From assembly GCF_008704495.1 (NCBI RefSeq), contig NZ_CP023699.1:7254001-7318000 (forward strand): DNA of 64,000 nt, written 5' to 3'. Numbering within the stretch: the stretch's first letter is position 1; each line of letters starts with the position of its first letter. The notes under the pieces are model-generated. The model worked only from the letters and a program-made list of their open reading frames with translations, did not search any database and was not told the origin of the DNA. The stretch comes from Streptomyces kanamyceticus. Its GTDB lineage: Bacteria; Actinomycetota; Actinomycetes; Streptomycetales; Streptomycetaceae. Below, one piece after another: positions 1 to 7,884 of this stretch. The translations under genes were made by a program, and so were the position numbers.

Positions 1-420
1 GAACTCGGCGAGGGCGGCGAGCTCGCCGCCCCGCTTGTCCACCTCGTAGCTCACGGCCTCCGCGTCCGGATCGCCGTCCACCAGGCGGAAGTTCTCGTCG
101 GACCCGGCCTCGCCCGGGTAGCTGTACACGGATCCGCTCGACACGTAGACGTACCGCCCGACGCGCCCCGCGAGCAGCCGGGCCGACTCGCGCACCACCC
201 GCGGCGCCGCCGACCAAGTGTCGACCACCACGTCCCACTCGCCGTCGGCGAGCGAGGCGAGGCCGCCGTCGGCGAGACGGTCGCCGTGCAGGGCCCTGGT
301 GCCCTCGGGCGCAGCGTGGTGACCGCGGTGGAAGACGGTCACCTCCCAGCCCCGGGCGAGGGCCGCCTCGGTGACCGCGCGTCCCACGAATTCCGTACCA
401 CCCAGCATCAGAAGTCTCAT
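1..420 (-). CDS. NAD-dependent epimerase/reductase-like protein (C-terminus cut by window edge)
   Basis: The reverse strand reads from an ATG at 420 through the window edge without a stop. The N-terminus MRLLMLGGTEFVGRAV is the Rossmann GxxxFxG dinucleotide-binding motif of atypical SDR epimerases. Further on are a YVSSGSVYSY segment, which resembles the active-site serine region, and a later YEVDKRG stretch, which fits the catalytic YxxxK. At least 140 residues are present; the C-terminal substrate domain lies outside the window. The substrate cannot be inferred. Close relatives in Streptomyces are annotated simply as NAD-dependent epimerases or reductases. Confidence 0.8.
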   Translation of the reverse strand, partial: MRLLMLGGTEFVGRAVTEAALARGWEVTVFHRGHHAAPEGTRALHGDRLADGGLASLADGEWDVVVDTWSAAPRVVRESARLLAGRVGRYVYVSSGSVYSYPGEAGSDENFRLVDGDPDAEAVSYEVDKRGGELAALAEF

Positions 421-481
421 GCCGTCGACTCTGCCGCCGGACCCCCGCCCAGGGGAACAGGTTTCTGCTCGCAGCAGATGA

Positions 482-1072
482 TCAGCGCTGCGTCGGGGCG
501 GCGACGGAGGGCGGCGCGTACTTGTACCCGACGCGCCGCACCGTCTGGATCGTCCTGCGGTGGTCGGCGCCGAGCTTGCGGCGCAGCCGGGCGATGTGCA
601 CGTCGACGGTGCGGCCGTCGCCCACGTGGCCGTAGCCCCACACCGTGGTCACCAACTGGTCGCGGGTGTGCACCCGGTGGGGGTGCGCGACGAGGTGGGC
701 GAGCAGCTCGAACTCCAGGTACGTGAGGTCGAGCGCGCGCCCGTCCACCTCGGCGGCGCGCTGCACCGTGTCGATCCTGACGGGCCCGGTGGCGGCGGGC
801 CTGACGTCGGGCAGGACGGGCTCCGCGGCGACGGGTTCCTGTCCGGCGGGCACGAGCACGAGGTAGCCGACCATCGGCGGCTGGCCCGGCAGGCTCGGCA
901 GGGTGTGCTGCGGCGCGGGCAGCCAAGTGGCGCCCGGCGGCAGGAAGTCGGTGATCTGCACGACCTCGTCGGGGTCCACGGCCCGCAGTCGTCCCCGGGC
1001 GGGGGAGACGGGAGGGGTGAGGGCCGGGGAGGTGAGGGCGGGGGAGGCGGAGAAGGAACGAGAGTTCGCCAT
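482..1072 (-). CDS. Stand-alone OmpR-type winged-helix regulator
   Basis: The protein has 196 residues. The C-terminal part, about residues 105-190, is a trans_reg_C winged helix: VDGRALDLTYLEFELLAHL, then RDQLVTTVWGY, then DGRTVDVHIARLRRKL and a final RRVGYKY hairpin. The N-terminal 100 residues are rich in Pro, Ser and Ala and hold no receiver domain, so there is no phosphoacceptor aspartate. It may therefore respond to something other than a histidine kinase. The GTG/ATG choice at 1072 is set by the upstream GAAG-rich stretch. No partner kinase gene is visible. The DNA-binding fold is clear; the target is unknown. Confidence 0.85.
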   Translation of the reverse strand: MANSRSFSASPALTSPALTPPVSPARGRLRAVDPDEVVQITDFLPPGATWLPAPQHTLPSLPGQPPMVGYLVLVPAGQEPVAAEPVLPDVRPAATGPVRIDTVQRAAEVDGRALDLTYLEFELLAHLVAHPHRVHTRDQLVTTVWGYGHVGDGRTVDVHIARLRRKLGADHRRTIQTVRRVGYKYAPPSVAAPTQR

Positions 1073-1457
1073 GGTGAAGTCAGCTCTTTCGCGCGAAGAA
1101 GGAGTCGTCGAGAACGAGACGTACGTCGTGCGCGTCAGGCGAAGGCCGGGTGAACGGCTTTAGAAGGCCCGCGCGTTCATCGCGCGGCAACACACCCGGT
1201 CGAAGTCGTGGTGCTGACGGGAGGGCCAGAACGGCTCGAGGTCGTGACGACCTGTCGCGGTGATCCGGTGGCTTCCCATGACCCCATTGAAGCAGATGGG
1301 ACGGTTACCGGCAGTTCCCTCTCGCCCAGTGATACGGCCTCTTGACGGCTCTTGGCCGGAAATGCACCCCACCTCGGGTGGGCCAGCTCACGCCGCTCGT
1401 ACGACGAGGGGGCGCCCACCGGAATCGGTGGGCGCCCCCTCGTCGTACGCGTCGGGA
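1073..1457. other. 385-bp intergenic region, convergent glnII terminator plus regulator promoter side
   Basis: This gap lies between the 5' end of the winged-helix regulator and the 3' end of glnII. It holds the strong terminator at 1398-1449. The rest, 1073-1397, shows no reading frame with convincing Streptomyces codon bias and ribosome site. I see only short shadow frames there, plus the presumed promoter of the leftward regulator. Confidence 0.5.
1398..1449 (-). terminator. Perfect 24-bp hairpin terminator downstream of glnII
   Basis: Arms at 1398-1421 and 1426-1449 are perfectly complementary and are separated by the 4-base loop GAAT. The right arm ends 8 bp beyond the glnII stop codon. 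No T-run follows, which is typical of Streptomyces terminators. It is symmetric, so it would also stop rightward transcription. Confidence 0.9.
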
Positions 1458-2486
1458 TCAGACCTGTCCGGCCTTCTCCAGGGCGGCGCAGCAGGTGTCG
1501 ACGAGGAGCCGCGTCACGACGTACGGGTCGACGTTGGCGTTCGGGCGGCGGTCCTCGATGTAGCCCTTCTGCTCCACCTCGACCTGCCACGGGATGCGCA
1601 CCGAGGCGCCGCGGTCGGAGACGCCGTACTTGTACTCGTCCCAGGGCGCGGTCTCGTGCAGTCCTGTGAGGCGGTCGTCGATGCCCGCGCCGTAGTTCTT
1701 GACGTGGTCCAGCGGCTTTGAGCCCTCGCCGAGCGCCTCGCAGGCGGTGATGATCGGCGCGTAGCCCTCGCGCATCGCCTTGGTGGAGAAGTTGGTGTGC
1801 GCGCCCGCGCCGTTCCAGTCGCCCTTGACCGGCTTGGGGTCCAGGGTCGCGGAGACCTTGAAGTCCTCGGCGGTGCGGTAGAGCAGCCAGCGGGCGATCC
1901 ACAGCTGGTCGGAGACCTCCAGGGGAGCCAGCGGGCCGACCTGGAACTCCCACTGCCCGGGCATCACTTCGGCGTTGATGCCGGAGATGCCGAGACCGGC
2001 CTTCAGACAGTTCTCCAGGTGCGCCTCGACGACGTCGCGGCCGAAGATCTCGTCCGCGCCGACGCCGCAGTAGTAGCCGCCCTGCGCGGCGGGGAAGCCG
2101 CCGACGGGGAAGCCGAGCGGGCGGTCGCCCTCGAAGAAGGTGTACTCCTGCTCGATGCCGAAGATCGGCTCCTGCGCGCCGAAGCGGGCCTCGGTCTCGG
2201 CCAGTTCGGCACGGGTGTTGGACTCGTGCGGCGTCATGTCCGTGTTGAGGACCTCGCACAGGACGAGTATGTCGGCGCCGCCGCGGATCGGGTCGGGGCA
2301 GGTGAAGACGGGCTTGAGGACGCGGTCCGAGGCGTGACCCTTGGCCTGGTTCGTGCTGGATCCGTCGAAGCCCCAGAGCGGCAGCTCGGCGCCCTTCGCC
2401 TCGTCCGCCAGGATCTTCGTCTTGGAGCGGAGCTTGGCGGTCGGCGCGGTGCCGTCGATCCAGATGTACTCAGCCTTGAAGGTCAC
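1458..2486 (-). CDS. glnII: Glutamine synthetase II (eukaryote-like, GSII)
   Basis: This ATP-dependent cytosolic ligase makes glutamine from glutamate and ammonium. At 342 residues it has the length of GSII, not of the about 470-residue GSI. The beta-Grasp N-terminus has the GSII signature LPLWGFDGSST near residue 40. Catalytic-domain motifs include FGIEQEYTFFEGDRPLGFP, INAEVMPGQWEFQVGP and GDWNGAGAHTNFST. Streptomyces carry both glnA and glnII, and GSII is the heat-labile minor enzyme. A GlnR box lies about 90 bp upstream, so nitrogen control is expected. The gene appears monocistronic, with its own terminator. Confidence 0.97.
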   Translation of the reverse strand: MTFKAEYIWIDGTAPTAKLRSKTKILADEAKGAELPLWGFDGSSTNQAKGHASDRVLKPVFTCPDPIRGGADILVLCEVLNTDMTPHESNTRAELAETEARFGAQEPIFGIEQEYTFFEGDRPLGFPVGGFPAAQGGYYCGVGADEIFGRDVVEAHLENCLKAGLGISGINAEVMPGQWEFQVGPLAPLEVSDQLWIARWLLYRTAEDFKVSATLDPKPVKGDWNGAGAHTNFSTKAMREGYAPIITACEALGEGSKPLDHVKNYGAGIDDRLTGLHETAPWDEYKYGVSDRGASVRIPWQVEVEQKGYIEDRRPNANVDPYVVTRLLVDTCCAALEKAGQV

Positions 2487-2574
2487 GGGGCCTCATCCTT
2501 AAAACGCTCGGTACGGCGCAGAACGTGCGGGCGCTGCGGTGCCGTGGTGATGTGCGGCAGCCTGGCAACCGGCG

Positions 2575-2612
2575 ATTTCCCGACCGTTGCCCTCATGTGA
2601 ACCCCGTGTTAC
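2575..2612 (-). promoter_or_regulatory. GlnR operator upstream of glnII
   Basis: On the reverse strand, four 5-mers spaced by exactly six bases read GTAAC, TTCAC, GCAAC, GAAAT. This is the a-n6-b-n6-a-n6-b layout of Streptomyces GlnR boxes (GTnAC-n6-GaAAc twice). The first b half-site is the weakest match. GlnR is the OmpR-type regulator of nitrogen assimilation and activates glnII under nitrogen limitation. Confidence 0.85.
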
Positions 2613-2657
2613 CTGGGGCGAGTGTGGCTGACGTCACGCGTCGGGCACCGGCGGGCC

Positions 2658-3128
2658 TCACTTGATGACGGCGTTGGCCGCCGCGATGACCAGGCCGATC
2701 GTCGCGTCCGCGGCGCCGATCAGGACGGCCGAGCGGCGCCGGTAGCCCACGCGCAGCGCGGCGGTCGTGCCCCAGGCGAAGAGGAGCGCGGCGTTCAGGA
2801 GCAGCCCGGTGTACGTGACGGGGGACTCGGGCCAGCCGAAGGCGCCCGCGAGCAGCAGCAGGAGCACGGTGGGCCAGCAGGCGACGATCACCGGCCACTC
2901 GTCGACGAGCGTCAGGGCCAGCTGGCGCCACCGGTGGATGCCGGAGCCCGGCCGGTGCGTGGACATGTGGTGCGCGTAGCCGTGCGCGAGGGCGGCCGTG
3001 CCCGCGGTCACCATCACCCAGGCCGCGTCGTAGTAGGGCGTATAGGGGGTCCCCTCCGACTGGAGCGCCGCCAGCAGCGCGCTCGCGAGGACCGTTCCGT
3101 ATACACCCCCGAACATCCAGCTCCGCAC
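2658..3128 (-). CDS. Small integral membrane protein of unknown function
   Basis: The product has 156 residues and a GTG start at 3128. Four hydrophobic segments are visible: residues about 4-22, about 37-52, about 80-97 (VIVACWPTVLLLLLAGAFG) and about 105-122, with a final amphipathic or membrane stretch at 135-154. A histidine-rich loop (HGYAHHMSTH) follows the second segment. No enzymatic motif is recognised. Out-of-frame read-through from the broken arsenate-reductase-like gene upstream would run into its 5' end. Confidence 0.75.
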   Translation of the reverse strand: MRSWMFGGVYGTVLASALLAALQSEGTPYTPYYDAAWVMVTAGTAALAHGYAHHMSTHRPGSGIHRWRQLALTLVDEWPVIVACWPTVLLLLLAGAFGWPESPVTYTGLLLNAALLFAWGTTAALRVGYRRRSAVLIGAADATIGLVIAAANAVIK

Positions 3129-3272
3129 GGAGCGCTCCTTTCCGTCCGCCGGATCGTCCGTCCGGGCGTGGACTGTGGAGCCCTCAACGCTAGGCAGCTG
3201 TTTGTAACGGTTTGCCAGGTATTGGCCATCGACCTGAGGTCAGGTTCCGGTTGGGGTCCGGTCGGGGTCCGG

Positions 3273-3673
3273 TCAGCGGGACAGCGCGTCCCGCACCGCC
3301 TCCTCGGTCCGCGCCACCACGGCCGTGCCGTCGTCTGCCGGGTGGGGTCTCCCCTGCTCCTTAAGAGCTTGGGGAAGATCGGACGCTGGATCAGCTTGGG
3401 GTGCCCGGCGAGCGCCCCGATCCAGCGGTCGCGGCCCGACGCGTCGCGCGGCCACGCCGCGCGGTCGGCGAGGCCGAGCTTCTTGGCGGCGGCCTCCTGG
3501 GTGCGGGTGATGTCCCAGGGTTCGAGGCCGAGCCGGTCGAGCACGGCGCGGATCTCGTCCTCGGAGGGCACGTCCTCCAGGTAGCGGCGCACGGTGTAGT
3601 CGGCGCCCTCCGCGTCGAGCAGGGTGAGGGCGCTGCGGCACTTCGAACAGGCGGGGTTGATCCAGATCTCCAT
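3273..3673 (-). pseudogene. ArsC/Spx-type reductase gene, frameshifted near its 3' end
   Basis: The frame starting at ATG 3673 encodes an ArsC-family thioredoxin fold beginning MEIWINPACSKCRSAL, with the CxxC redox motif. It continues well to HPKLIQRPI. At that point a small palindromic element (3341-3376) interrupts the gene. After it, the normal family C-terminus (ADDGTAVVARTEEAVRDALSR) lies in a different frame and ends at 3273. The original frame runs on for about 100 unrelated residues to 3014. The catalytic N-terminus is whole, so a chimeric protein could retain some activity, but I call it a disrupted gene. Confidence 0.8.
3341..3376. repeat. Short palindromic dispersed repeat, copy 1 (inside the ArsC-like gene)
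   Basis: This 36-bp unit begins with the 17-mer TGGGGTCTCCCCTGCTC at 3343 and ends with AGAGCTTGGGGAA at 3364-3376. The two ends form an imperfect inverted repeat. A second copy at 62254-62294 has identical ends but a different, longer middle. I recall this end sequence recurring in many Streptomyces genomes. Here it accounts for the frameshift. Confidence 0.8.
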
Positions 3674-3835
3674 GCCGCACACGCTACCCGCGAATCACCC
3701 GCAACAGGGCTCGCGGCGGAGTTCTGTTCGAATACCCCAAAGACCGTCTGGCCAGCGGCGATTGTCAGTGCCGCGCAGTAGAATCACAGTAGTGTTCGAG
3801 GGCGCCCGACGGGGGGTCCTGACCGCGACAGGAGG

Positions 3836-4162
3836 ATGCCTGTGCCCGCTGCCGCACTCACATCGAAGACGAAGTCGAAGTCGACATCGAAGTCCACGTC
3901 GAGGCCCGTGCTGATCGACCTGCCCTACGTACCGCTGGAGAAGAAGGCCCTACCGCCCGGACGCCCCCGGGAGTGGTACATCACCCACAACCGTCGTCTC
4001 AAGGCCATGCGCCTGGCCATCGCCCTGCTCGACGCGGGTGTATGGATGCCGAACCAGGCGAAGAACACGACGATACGGCGCATGGCGGAGGACATCGGGA
4101 TCCATCCGCCCTCCGACATCACGTGCCACATGGTGCGCGCGCTGATGCGGTACAGCCGCTGA
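3836..4162 (+). CDS. Small conserved Streptomyces protein of unknown function
   Basis: The product has 108 residues. The first 28 or so are a low-complexity Lys/Ser/Thr-rich tail (SKTKSKSTSKSTS). The remainder is a compact, basic, probably helical domain containing PPGRPREWYITHNRRLKAMRLAIALLDAGVW. The preceding GACAGGAGG is a strong ribosome site. It stands alone and is followed by a clean terminator. I recognise no domain of known function; the basic helix could bind nucleic acid, but that is a guess. Confidence 0.75.
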   Translation: MPVPAAALTSKTKSKSTSKSTSRPVLIDLPYVPLEKKALPPGRPREWYITHNRRLKAMRLAIALLDAGVWMPNQAKNTTIRRMAEDIGIHPPSDITCHMVRALMRYSR

Positions 4163-4164
4163 GC

Positions 4165-4210
4165 AAGTGCCGGGCCCGCCGGGGAAGTCGTCCCGGTGGG
4201 CCCGGCACTT
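4165..4210 (+). terminator. Hairpin terminator after the small conserved gene
   Basis: Arms at 4165-4183 and 4192-4210 pair over 19 bp, with one G-U type mismatch and an 8-base loop. It begins just after the stop codon at 4162. Confidence 0.85.
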
Positions 4211-4278
4211 CGCCCATTTCCCGTCAGGCCCGGCAAGGGCCTGTGCGGACAATTGTGCGAAGGGGCATGCTGTGCCCC

Positions 4279-5250
4279 ATGACCCAGCAGCAACCCGTCG
4301 GCGAGCTGCCGCTCCTGACCACCGCCCAACTCCCGGACGGCGCCCGCTTTCCCGTCCGCGCCCTGCTCGCCCCCGCGCCGGACCGCTTCCTGCCGTCGGG
4401 GTCGGGGCCCGCGCCGGGTCCGCCACCCGCGCCCGCCGTGCTCGTCCTGCCCGCGATGGGCACGCCCACCCGCTTCTACCGCCGCTTCGCGCGCCAACTC
4501 CACGACGAGGGGCTCACGGCGCTCACCGTCGACCTGCGCGGCCAGGGCGAGGCGACCCCGCACGTCACCGACCGCGCGGCCCTCGACCACGGCTACCGCG
4601 CCATCGTCGAGGAGGACCTGCCCGCGATCGTCTCGGCGGTCCGCGCCGAGCTCGGCCCCGAGCCGCCCCTGCACCTGCTCGGGCACAGCCTGGGCGGGCA
4701 ACTCGGCCTGGTGTACGCCGCTTTGGGCGCCGGGTCCGGTGGCGGCGCGGTCGACGGGGTGGTCCTCGTCGCCTCGGGGTCCGTCTGGTTCCGGGCGTAC
4801 GGACGGCTGCGCGGGCCGGCCCTGCTCCTCGGCGAGCTGTTCGCCGCCGCGGCATCGACCGTCCTCGGCCGCTGGCCGGGCAAGTTGTTCCGCTTCGGCG
4901 GCGACCAGCCCAAGGGCGTCATGCGCGACTGGGCGAGACAGGGGCGCACAGGACGCTACGCGGGCAAGGGCTCCGCGCTCGACTACGAGGCGGCGCTGCG
5001 CGAACTCGACCTGCCGGTGCTCGCCGTATCCGTCGAGGGCGACACCTTCGCACCGCCCGGCGCGCTCGACCACCTCGTCGGCAAGGTCCCGGCGGCCCGC
5101 CTCACCCGCCGCCACTACACCGCCCACGAGGCGGGCGGCCGCCTCGACCACTTCGCCTGGACCCGGGCGGGCGGCGCGCTCGCCAAGCAGGTCGCGGCGT
5201 GGGCGGCCGCCGAGGAGACACCCGCGGGACACCGAGCCGCGGGACACTGA
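4279..5250 (+). CDS. Alpha/beta hydrolase (serine aminopeptidase/monoglyceride lipase type)
   Basis: The product has about 323 residues and the fold of S33-type hydrolases: VLVLPAMGTPTRFYRRFA as first strand and oxyanion region, DLRGQGEAT, the nucleophile elbow LLGHSLGGQLG, a later D in VEGDTFAPPG and the terminal H in RLDHFAW. The substrate is unknown. ATGs at 4267 and 4279 are both in frame. AGGGG at 4261-4265 is too close to the first and rather far from the second, so the start is uncertain by four codons. The 3' end is built from a 15-bp repeat. Confidence 0.85.
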   Translation: MTQQQPVGELPLLTTAQLPDGARFPVRALLAPAPDRFLPSGSGPAPGPPPAPAVLVLPAMGTPTRFYRRFARQLHDEGLTALTVDLRGQGEATPHVTDRAALDHGYRAIVEEDLPAIVSAVRAELGPEPPLHLLGHSLGGQLGLVYAALGAGSGGGAVDGVVLVASGSVWFRAYGRLRGPALLLGELFAAAASTVLGRWPGKLFRFGGDQPKGVMRDWARQGRTGRYAGKGSALDYEAALRELDLPVLAVSVEGDTFAPPGALDHLVGKVPAARLTRRHYTAHEAGGRLDHFAWTRAGGALAKQVAAWAAAEETPAGHRAAGH

Positions 5251-5267
5251 GTCGCGGGGCGCCGAGC
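5223..5267 (+). repeat. Three 15-bp tandem repeats across a stop codon
   Basis: Units CGCGGGACACCGAGC (5223), CGCGGGACACTGAGT (5238) and CGCGGGGCGCCGAGC (5253) follow each other without gaps. The second holds the TGA stop of the hydrolase gene at 5248-5250. The unit length is a multiple of three, so the last residues are a repeated AAGH-like motif. Confidence 0.85.
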
Positions 5268-5436
5268 CGACGGCGGTCCCCGGGGGCCCGCGCGGCGCCC
5301 GGGAGCGCTCACCCGTTCGGCGTACCCCGCATGCGCAGGCGACCGCGGCCGCATTGGCTGCTGATGAGGGCCGCCCCGCGCCCGCGGCGAGCGCGGGGCG
5401 GCCGGTGTCCGCCGCGAGCGTGAGAGGGGAGCGAGC

Positions 5437-6777
5437 ATGACCACCCCGGAGGAACGCGCCCGTACCGGCAAGGCGGCCCGCAGACGCGCATCGCGCTCCT
5501 CGCACGCGGCCTGGATCCCCTCGGCCGACCGCCCCGACCCGGTGGCCGTCCTGGAACGCCAGGGCGCGGACCGCGTCCAGGAACTGCTGCCCATCCGCTA
5601 CGGCAGGATGGCCGCGACCCCGTTCGCCTTCCTGCGCGGCGCCGCCGCCGTCATGGCGGGCGACCTCGCCGCCCAGCGGCACACCGGCCTCACCGTGCAG
5701 CTCTGCGGCGACGCCCACCTGCTGAACTTCGGCGTCTTCGCCTCGCCGGAGCGCGCCCTGCTCTTCGACCTCAACGACTTCGACGAGACCTGCCAAGGCC
5801 CCTTCGAATGGGACGTCAAACGGCTCGCCGCCAGCGTCGCGGTCGCCGCCCACGGGAACGGCGCGGGCGAGAACGGCGCCCGCGACGCCGCCCAGGACGC
5901 CGTGACCGCCTACCGCAAGGGCATGCGGCGCCTGGCCGGACTCGGTGAACTCGCCGTCTGGTACGAGCGCCTCGACGCCCGCGAAGTGCTGGACCTCATC
6001 CGCTCCCCGGGCCACCGCAAGCGCGTCGAGGCGGGCCTCGCCCACGCCCGCGGGCGCACCAGCCTCCAGGCGCTCGGCAAGCTCACCGAGGTGGTGGACG
6101 GCGCCCGCCGCATCATCCACGACCCGCCGCTGCTCGAACCCGCGGGCGCCCCCGACCTGGCCGCCCTGCGCAAGATCTTCGGCGACTACCGCTCCACGCT
6201 CTCCGAGGAGCGCCGCCTCCTCCTCGACCGCTACCGCTTCGTCGACGCCGCCCGCAAGGTCGTCGGGGTCGGCAGCGTCGGCACCCGCTGCTACATCGTG
6301 CTGCTCGCCGGGCGCGACCCGGGCGACCCGCTCTTCCTGCAGATCAAGGAGGCGGTGCGGTCCGTCGTCGAGGAGCAGCTGCCGAGCGGGCCCTACCTCC
6401 ACCCCGGGCACCGCGTGGTGGCGGGCCAGCGGCTGCTCCAGGCCGCGGGCGACATCTTCCTCGGCTGGATGACGGGCCCCCAGGGCCGCGCCTTCTACTG
6501 GCGCCAGCTGCGCGACATGAAGGGCTCGGCGGACATCACCGCCATGTCGACGGCCGAACTGCGCTGGTACGCCGGGCTCTGCGGCACGGCCCTGGCCCGC
6601 GCCCACGCCCGCTCGGGCGACCGCCTGGCGATAGCCGCCTATCTGGGCGGCTCCGACACCTTCGACCGGGCCGTGGCGGACTTCGCGCTGCGCTACGCGG
6701 CGCAGAACGCCAGGGACCACGCGGCACTTACGACAGCGATCGAGTCAGGAGTTATCGGCGCGCTGCCCGGGGTGTGA
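5437..6777 (+). CDS. DUF2252 family protein
   Basis: The product has 446 residues, normal for the family. Hallmarks are RYGRMAATPFAFLRGAAAVMA, CGDAHLLNFGVFASPE, FDLNDFDETCQGPFEWDVKRLAAS and, late, RQLRDMKGSADI. The GDxHxxNF and FDxNDFD motifs resemble aminoglycoside-phosphotransferase/kinase-like active sites, and DUF2252 is usually considered a kinase-like fold of unknown substrate. The start ATG at 5437 has GAGAGGGGAGCGAGC just upstream. The 3' end carries a triplicated 16-bp repeat. Fold and family are confident; function is unknown. Confidence 0.9.
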   Translation: MTTPEERARTGKAARRRASRSSHAAWIPSADRPDPVAVLERQGADRVQELLPIRYGRMAATPFAFLRGAAAVMAGDLAAQRHTGLTVQLCGDAHLLNFGVFASPERALLFDLNDFDETCQGPFEWDVKRLAASVAVAAHGNGAGENGARDAAQDAVTAYRKGMRRLAGLGELAVWYERLDAREVLDLIRSPGHRKRVEAGLAHARGRTSLQALGKLTEVVDGARRIIHDPPLLEPAGAPDLAALRKIFGDYRSTLSEERRLLLDRYRFVDAARKVVGVGSVGTRCYIVLLAGRDPGDPLFLQIKEAVRSVVEEQLPSGPYLHPGHRVVAGQRLLQAAGDIFLGWMTGPQGRAFYWRQLRDMKGSADITAMSTAELRWYAGLCGTALARAHARSGDRLAIAAYLGGSDTFDRAVADFALRYAAQNARDHAALTTAIESGVIGALPGV

Positions 6778-6809
6778 GCTGCCCGGGGTGTGAGCTGCCC
6801 GGGGTGTGA
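6762..6809 (+). repeat. Three 16-bp tandem repeats across a stop codon
   Basis: The unit GCTGCCCGGGGTGTGA occurs exactly three times (6762, 6778, 6794); the first copy ends with the TGA stop of the DUF2252 gene. Perfect identity suggests recent slippage. The array fills most of the space before the asparaginase start at 6823. Confidence 0.95.
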
Positions 6810-6822
6810 TAGGCACACGCAC

Positions 6823-7803
6823 ATGGCGAAGACCGTTTCTGTGTTCACCCTCGGCGGCACCATCTCCGCGCGGGGCGGGGGCAGTTCACCCCGCCTGACC
6901 GGGGCGCAGCTCCTCGCCGACACGACGGGCACGGCACCCGCGGACGTAGAGGTGGAGGTCCACGACGTACGGAAGCTGCCCAGTTCGTCGCTGGACTTCG
7001 AGGACGTCGCCGACCTCGCGGAACACGTCGAGAAGGCGCGCGGGGCGGGGCACGGCGTCGTCGTGGTGCAGGGCACCGACACCCTGGAGGAGACCGCCTT
7101 CCTCCTGGACCTGGCCTGCGCGCCCGGCACCCCGGTGGTGGTGACCGGGGCGATGCGCCGCCCCGACCTGCCCGGCGCCGACGGGCCCGCCAACCTCGCC
7201 GCCGCCCTCGCGGTCGCCGCGGACCCCGGCTGCGCGGGGCTCGGCGTCCTGGCGGTCCTCGCCGACGAGATCCACGCGGCACGGCACGTGCGCAAGACGC
7301 ACACCACGTCCGTGGCGACCTTCGCGTCACCGGGCGCGGGGCCGCTCGGCACGGTCGTCGAGGGCAGGCCGCGCGTCCTGCTGCGCCCCGCGCGGCCCAC
7401 CGTCGCCCACCCGCTGCCGCTGCGCCCCGCCGCCCGCGTCGCCCGCGTCGCCCTGGTCACGCTCTCGCTCGGCGACCGCGGCGAACTGCTCGACGCGGTG
7501 GACGATCGCTTCGGCGGCCTGGTCGTGGCGGCGTTCGGGGCGGGCCACGTGCCGACCTGGCTGGTCGAACCGCTCGCCGCGCTCGCCGCCCGCATCCCCG
7601 TGGTCCTCGCGTCCCGCACCGGCGCGGGCCCGCTGCTCGCCCACACCTACCGGGGGCCAGGATCCGAACACGACATGCTCGGGCGCGGCCTCGTCTCCGC
7701 GGGCCCGCTGGACGCCCCGAAGGCCAGGCTGCTGCTGCACGCACTCCTCGCGGACGGCGCCGACCACCACCAAGTGGCCGATGCCTTCCGCGCGTTGGCG
7801 TAG
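6823..7803 (+). CDS. L-asparaginase, type I/II-like
   Basis: The product has 326 residues of the asparaginase/glutaminase family, which hydrolyses asparagine to aspartate and ammonia. The N-terminal catalytic threonine sits in FTLGGTISA and the second catalytic block is VVVQGTDTLEETAF. Next come GAMRRPDLPGADGPANL, a usual substrate-pocket motif, and the C-terminal GAGHVP block. No signal peptide is seen, so it is probably cytosolic. ATG 6823 is preferred over an upstream in-frame ATG at 6790, which lies inside the tandem repeat. Confidence 0.9.
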   Translation: MAKTVSVFTLGGTISARGGGSSPRLTGAQLLADTTGTAPADVEVEVHDVRKLPSSSLDFEDVADLAEHVEKARGAGHGVVVVQGTDTLEETAFLLDLACAPGTPVVVTGAMRRPDLPGADGPANLAAALAVAADPGCAGLGVLAVLADEIHAARHVRKTHTTSVATFASPGAGPLGTVVEGRPRVLLRPARPTVAHPLPLRPAARVARVALVTLSLGDRGELLDAVDDRFGGLVVAAFGAGHVPTWLVEPLAALAARIPVVLASRTGAGPLLAHTYRGPGSEHDMLGRGLVSAGPLDAPKARLLLHALLADGADHHQVADAFRALA

Positions 7804-7884
7804 ACGAGAGGTGTCGGCCGCGCCGCTCTGCCGACAGCTAATTCTTGCCCGGCCTGGCCCCGGCGATCAGTACTGTCCCGTGCC

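Noticed and set aside
1160..1372. Small reverse-strand frame between the winged-helix regulator and glnII
   Set aside because: No ribosome site, atypical codon use, and no recognised protein; treated as intergenic.
3014..3682. A 222-codon open frame that joins the ArsC-like protein to about 100 unrelated residues
   Set aside because: The tail is out-of-frame reading after the palindromic insertion and overlaps the membrane-protein gene. The genuine C-terminus lies in another frame, so I annotated a disrupted gene instead.
3925..6720. Very long reverse-strand frame of over 900 codons
   Set aside because: It is antisense to three well-supported genes and is the usual artefact of very GC-rich codon bias; its product is low-complexity Ala/Gly/Arg.
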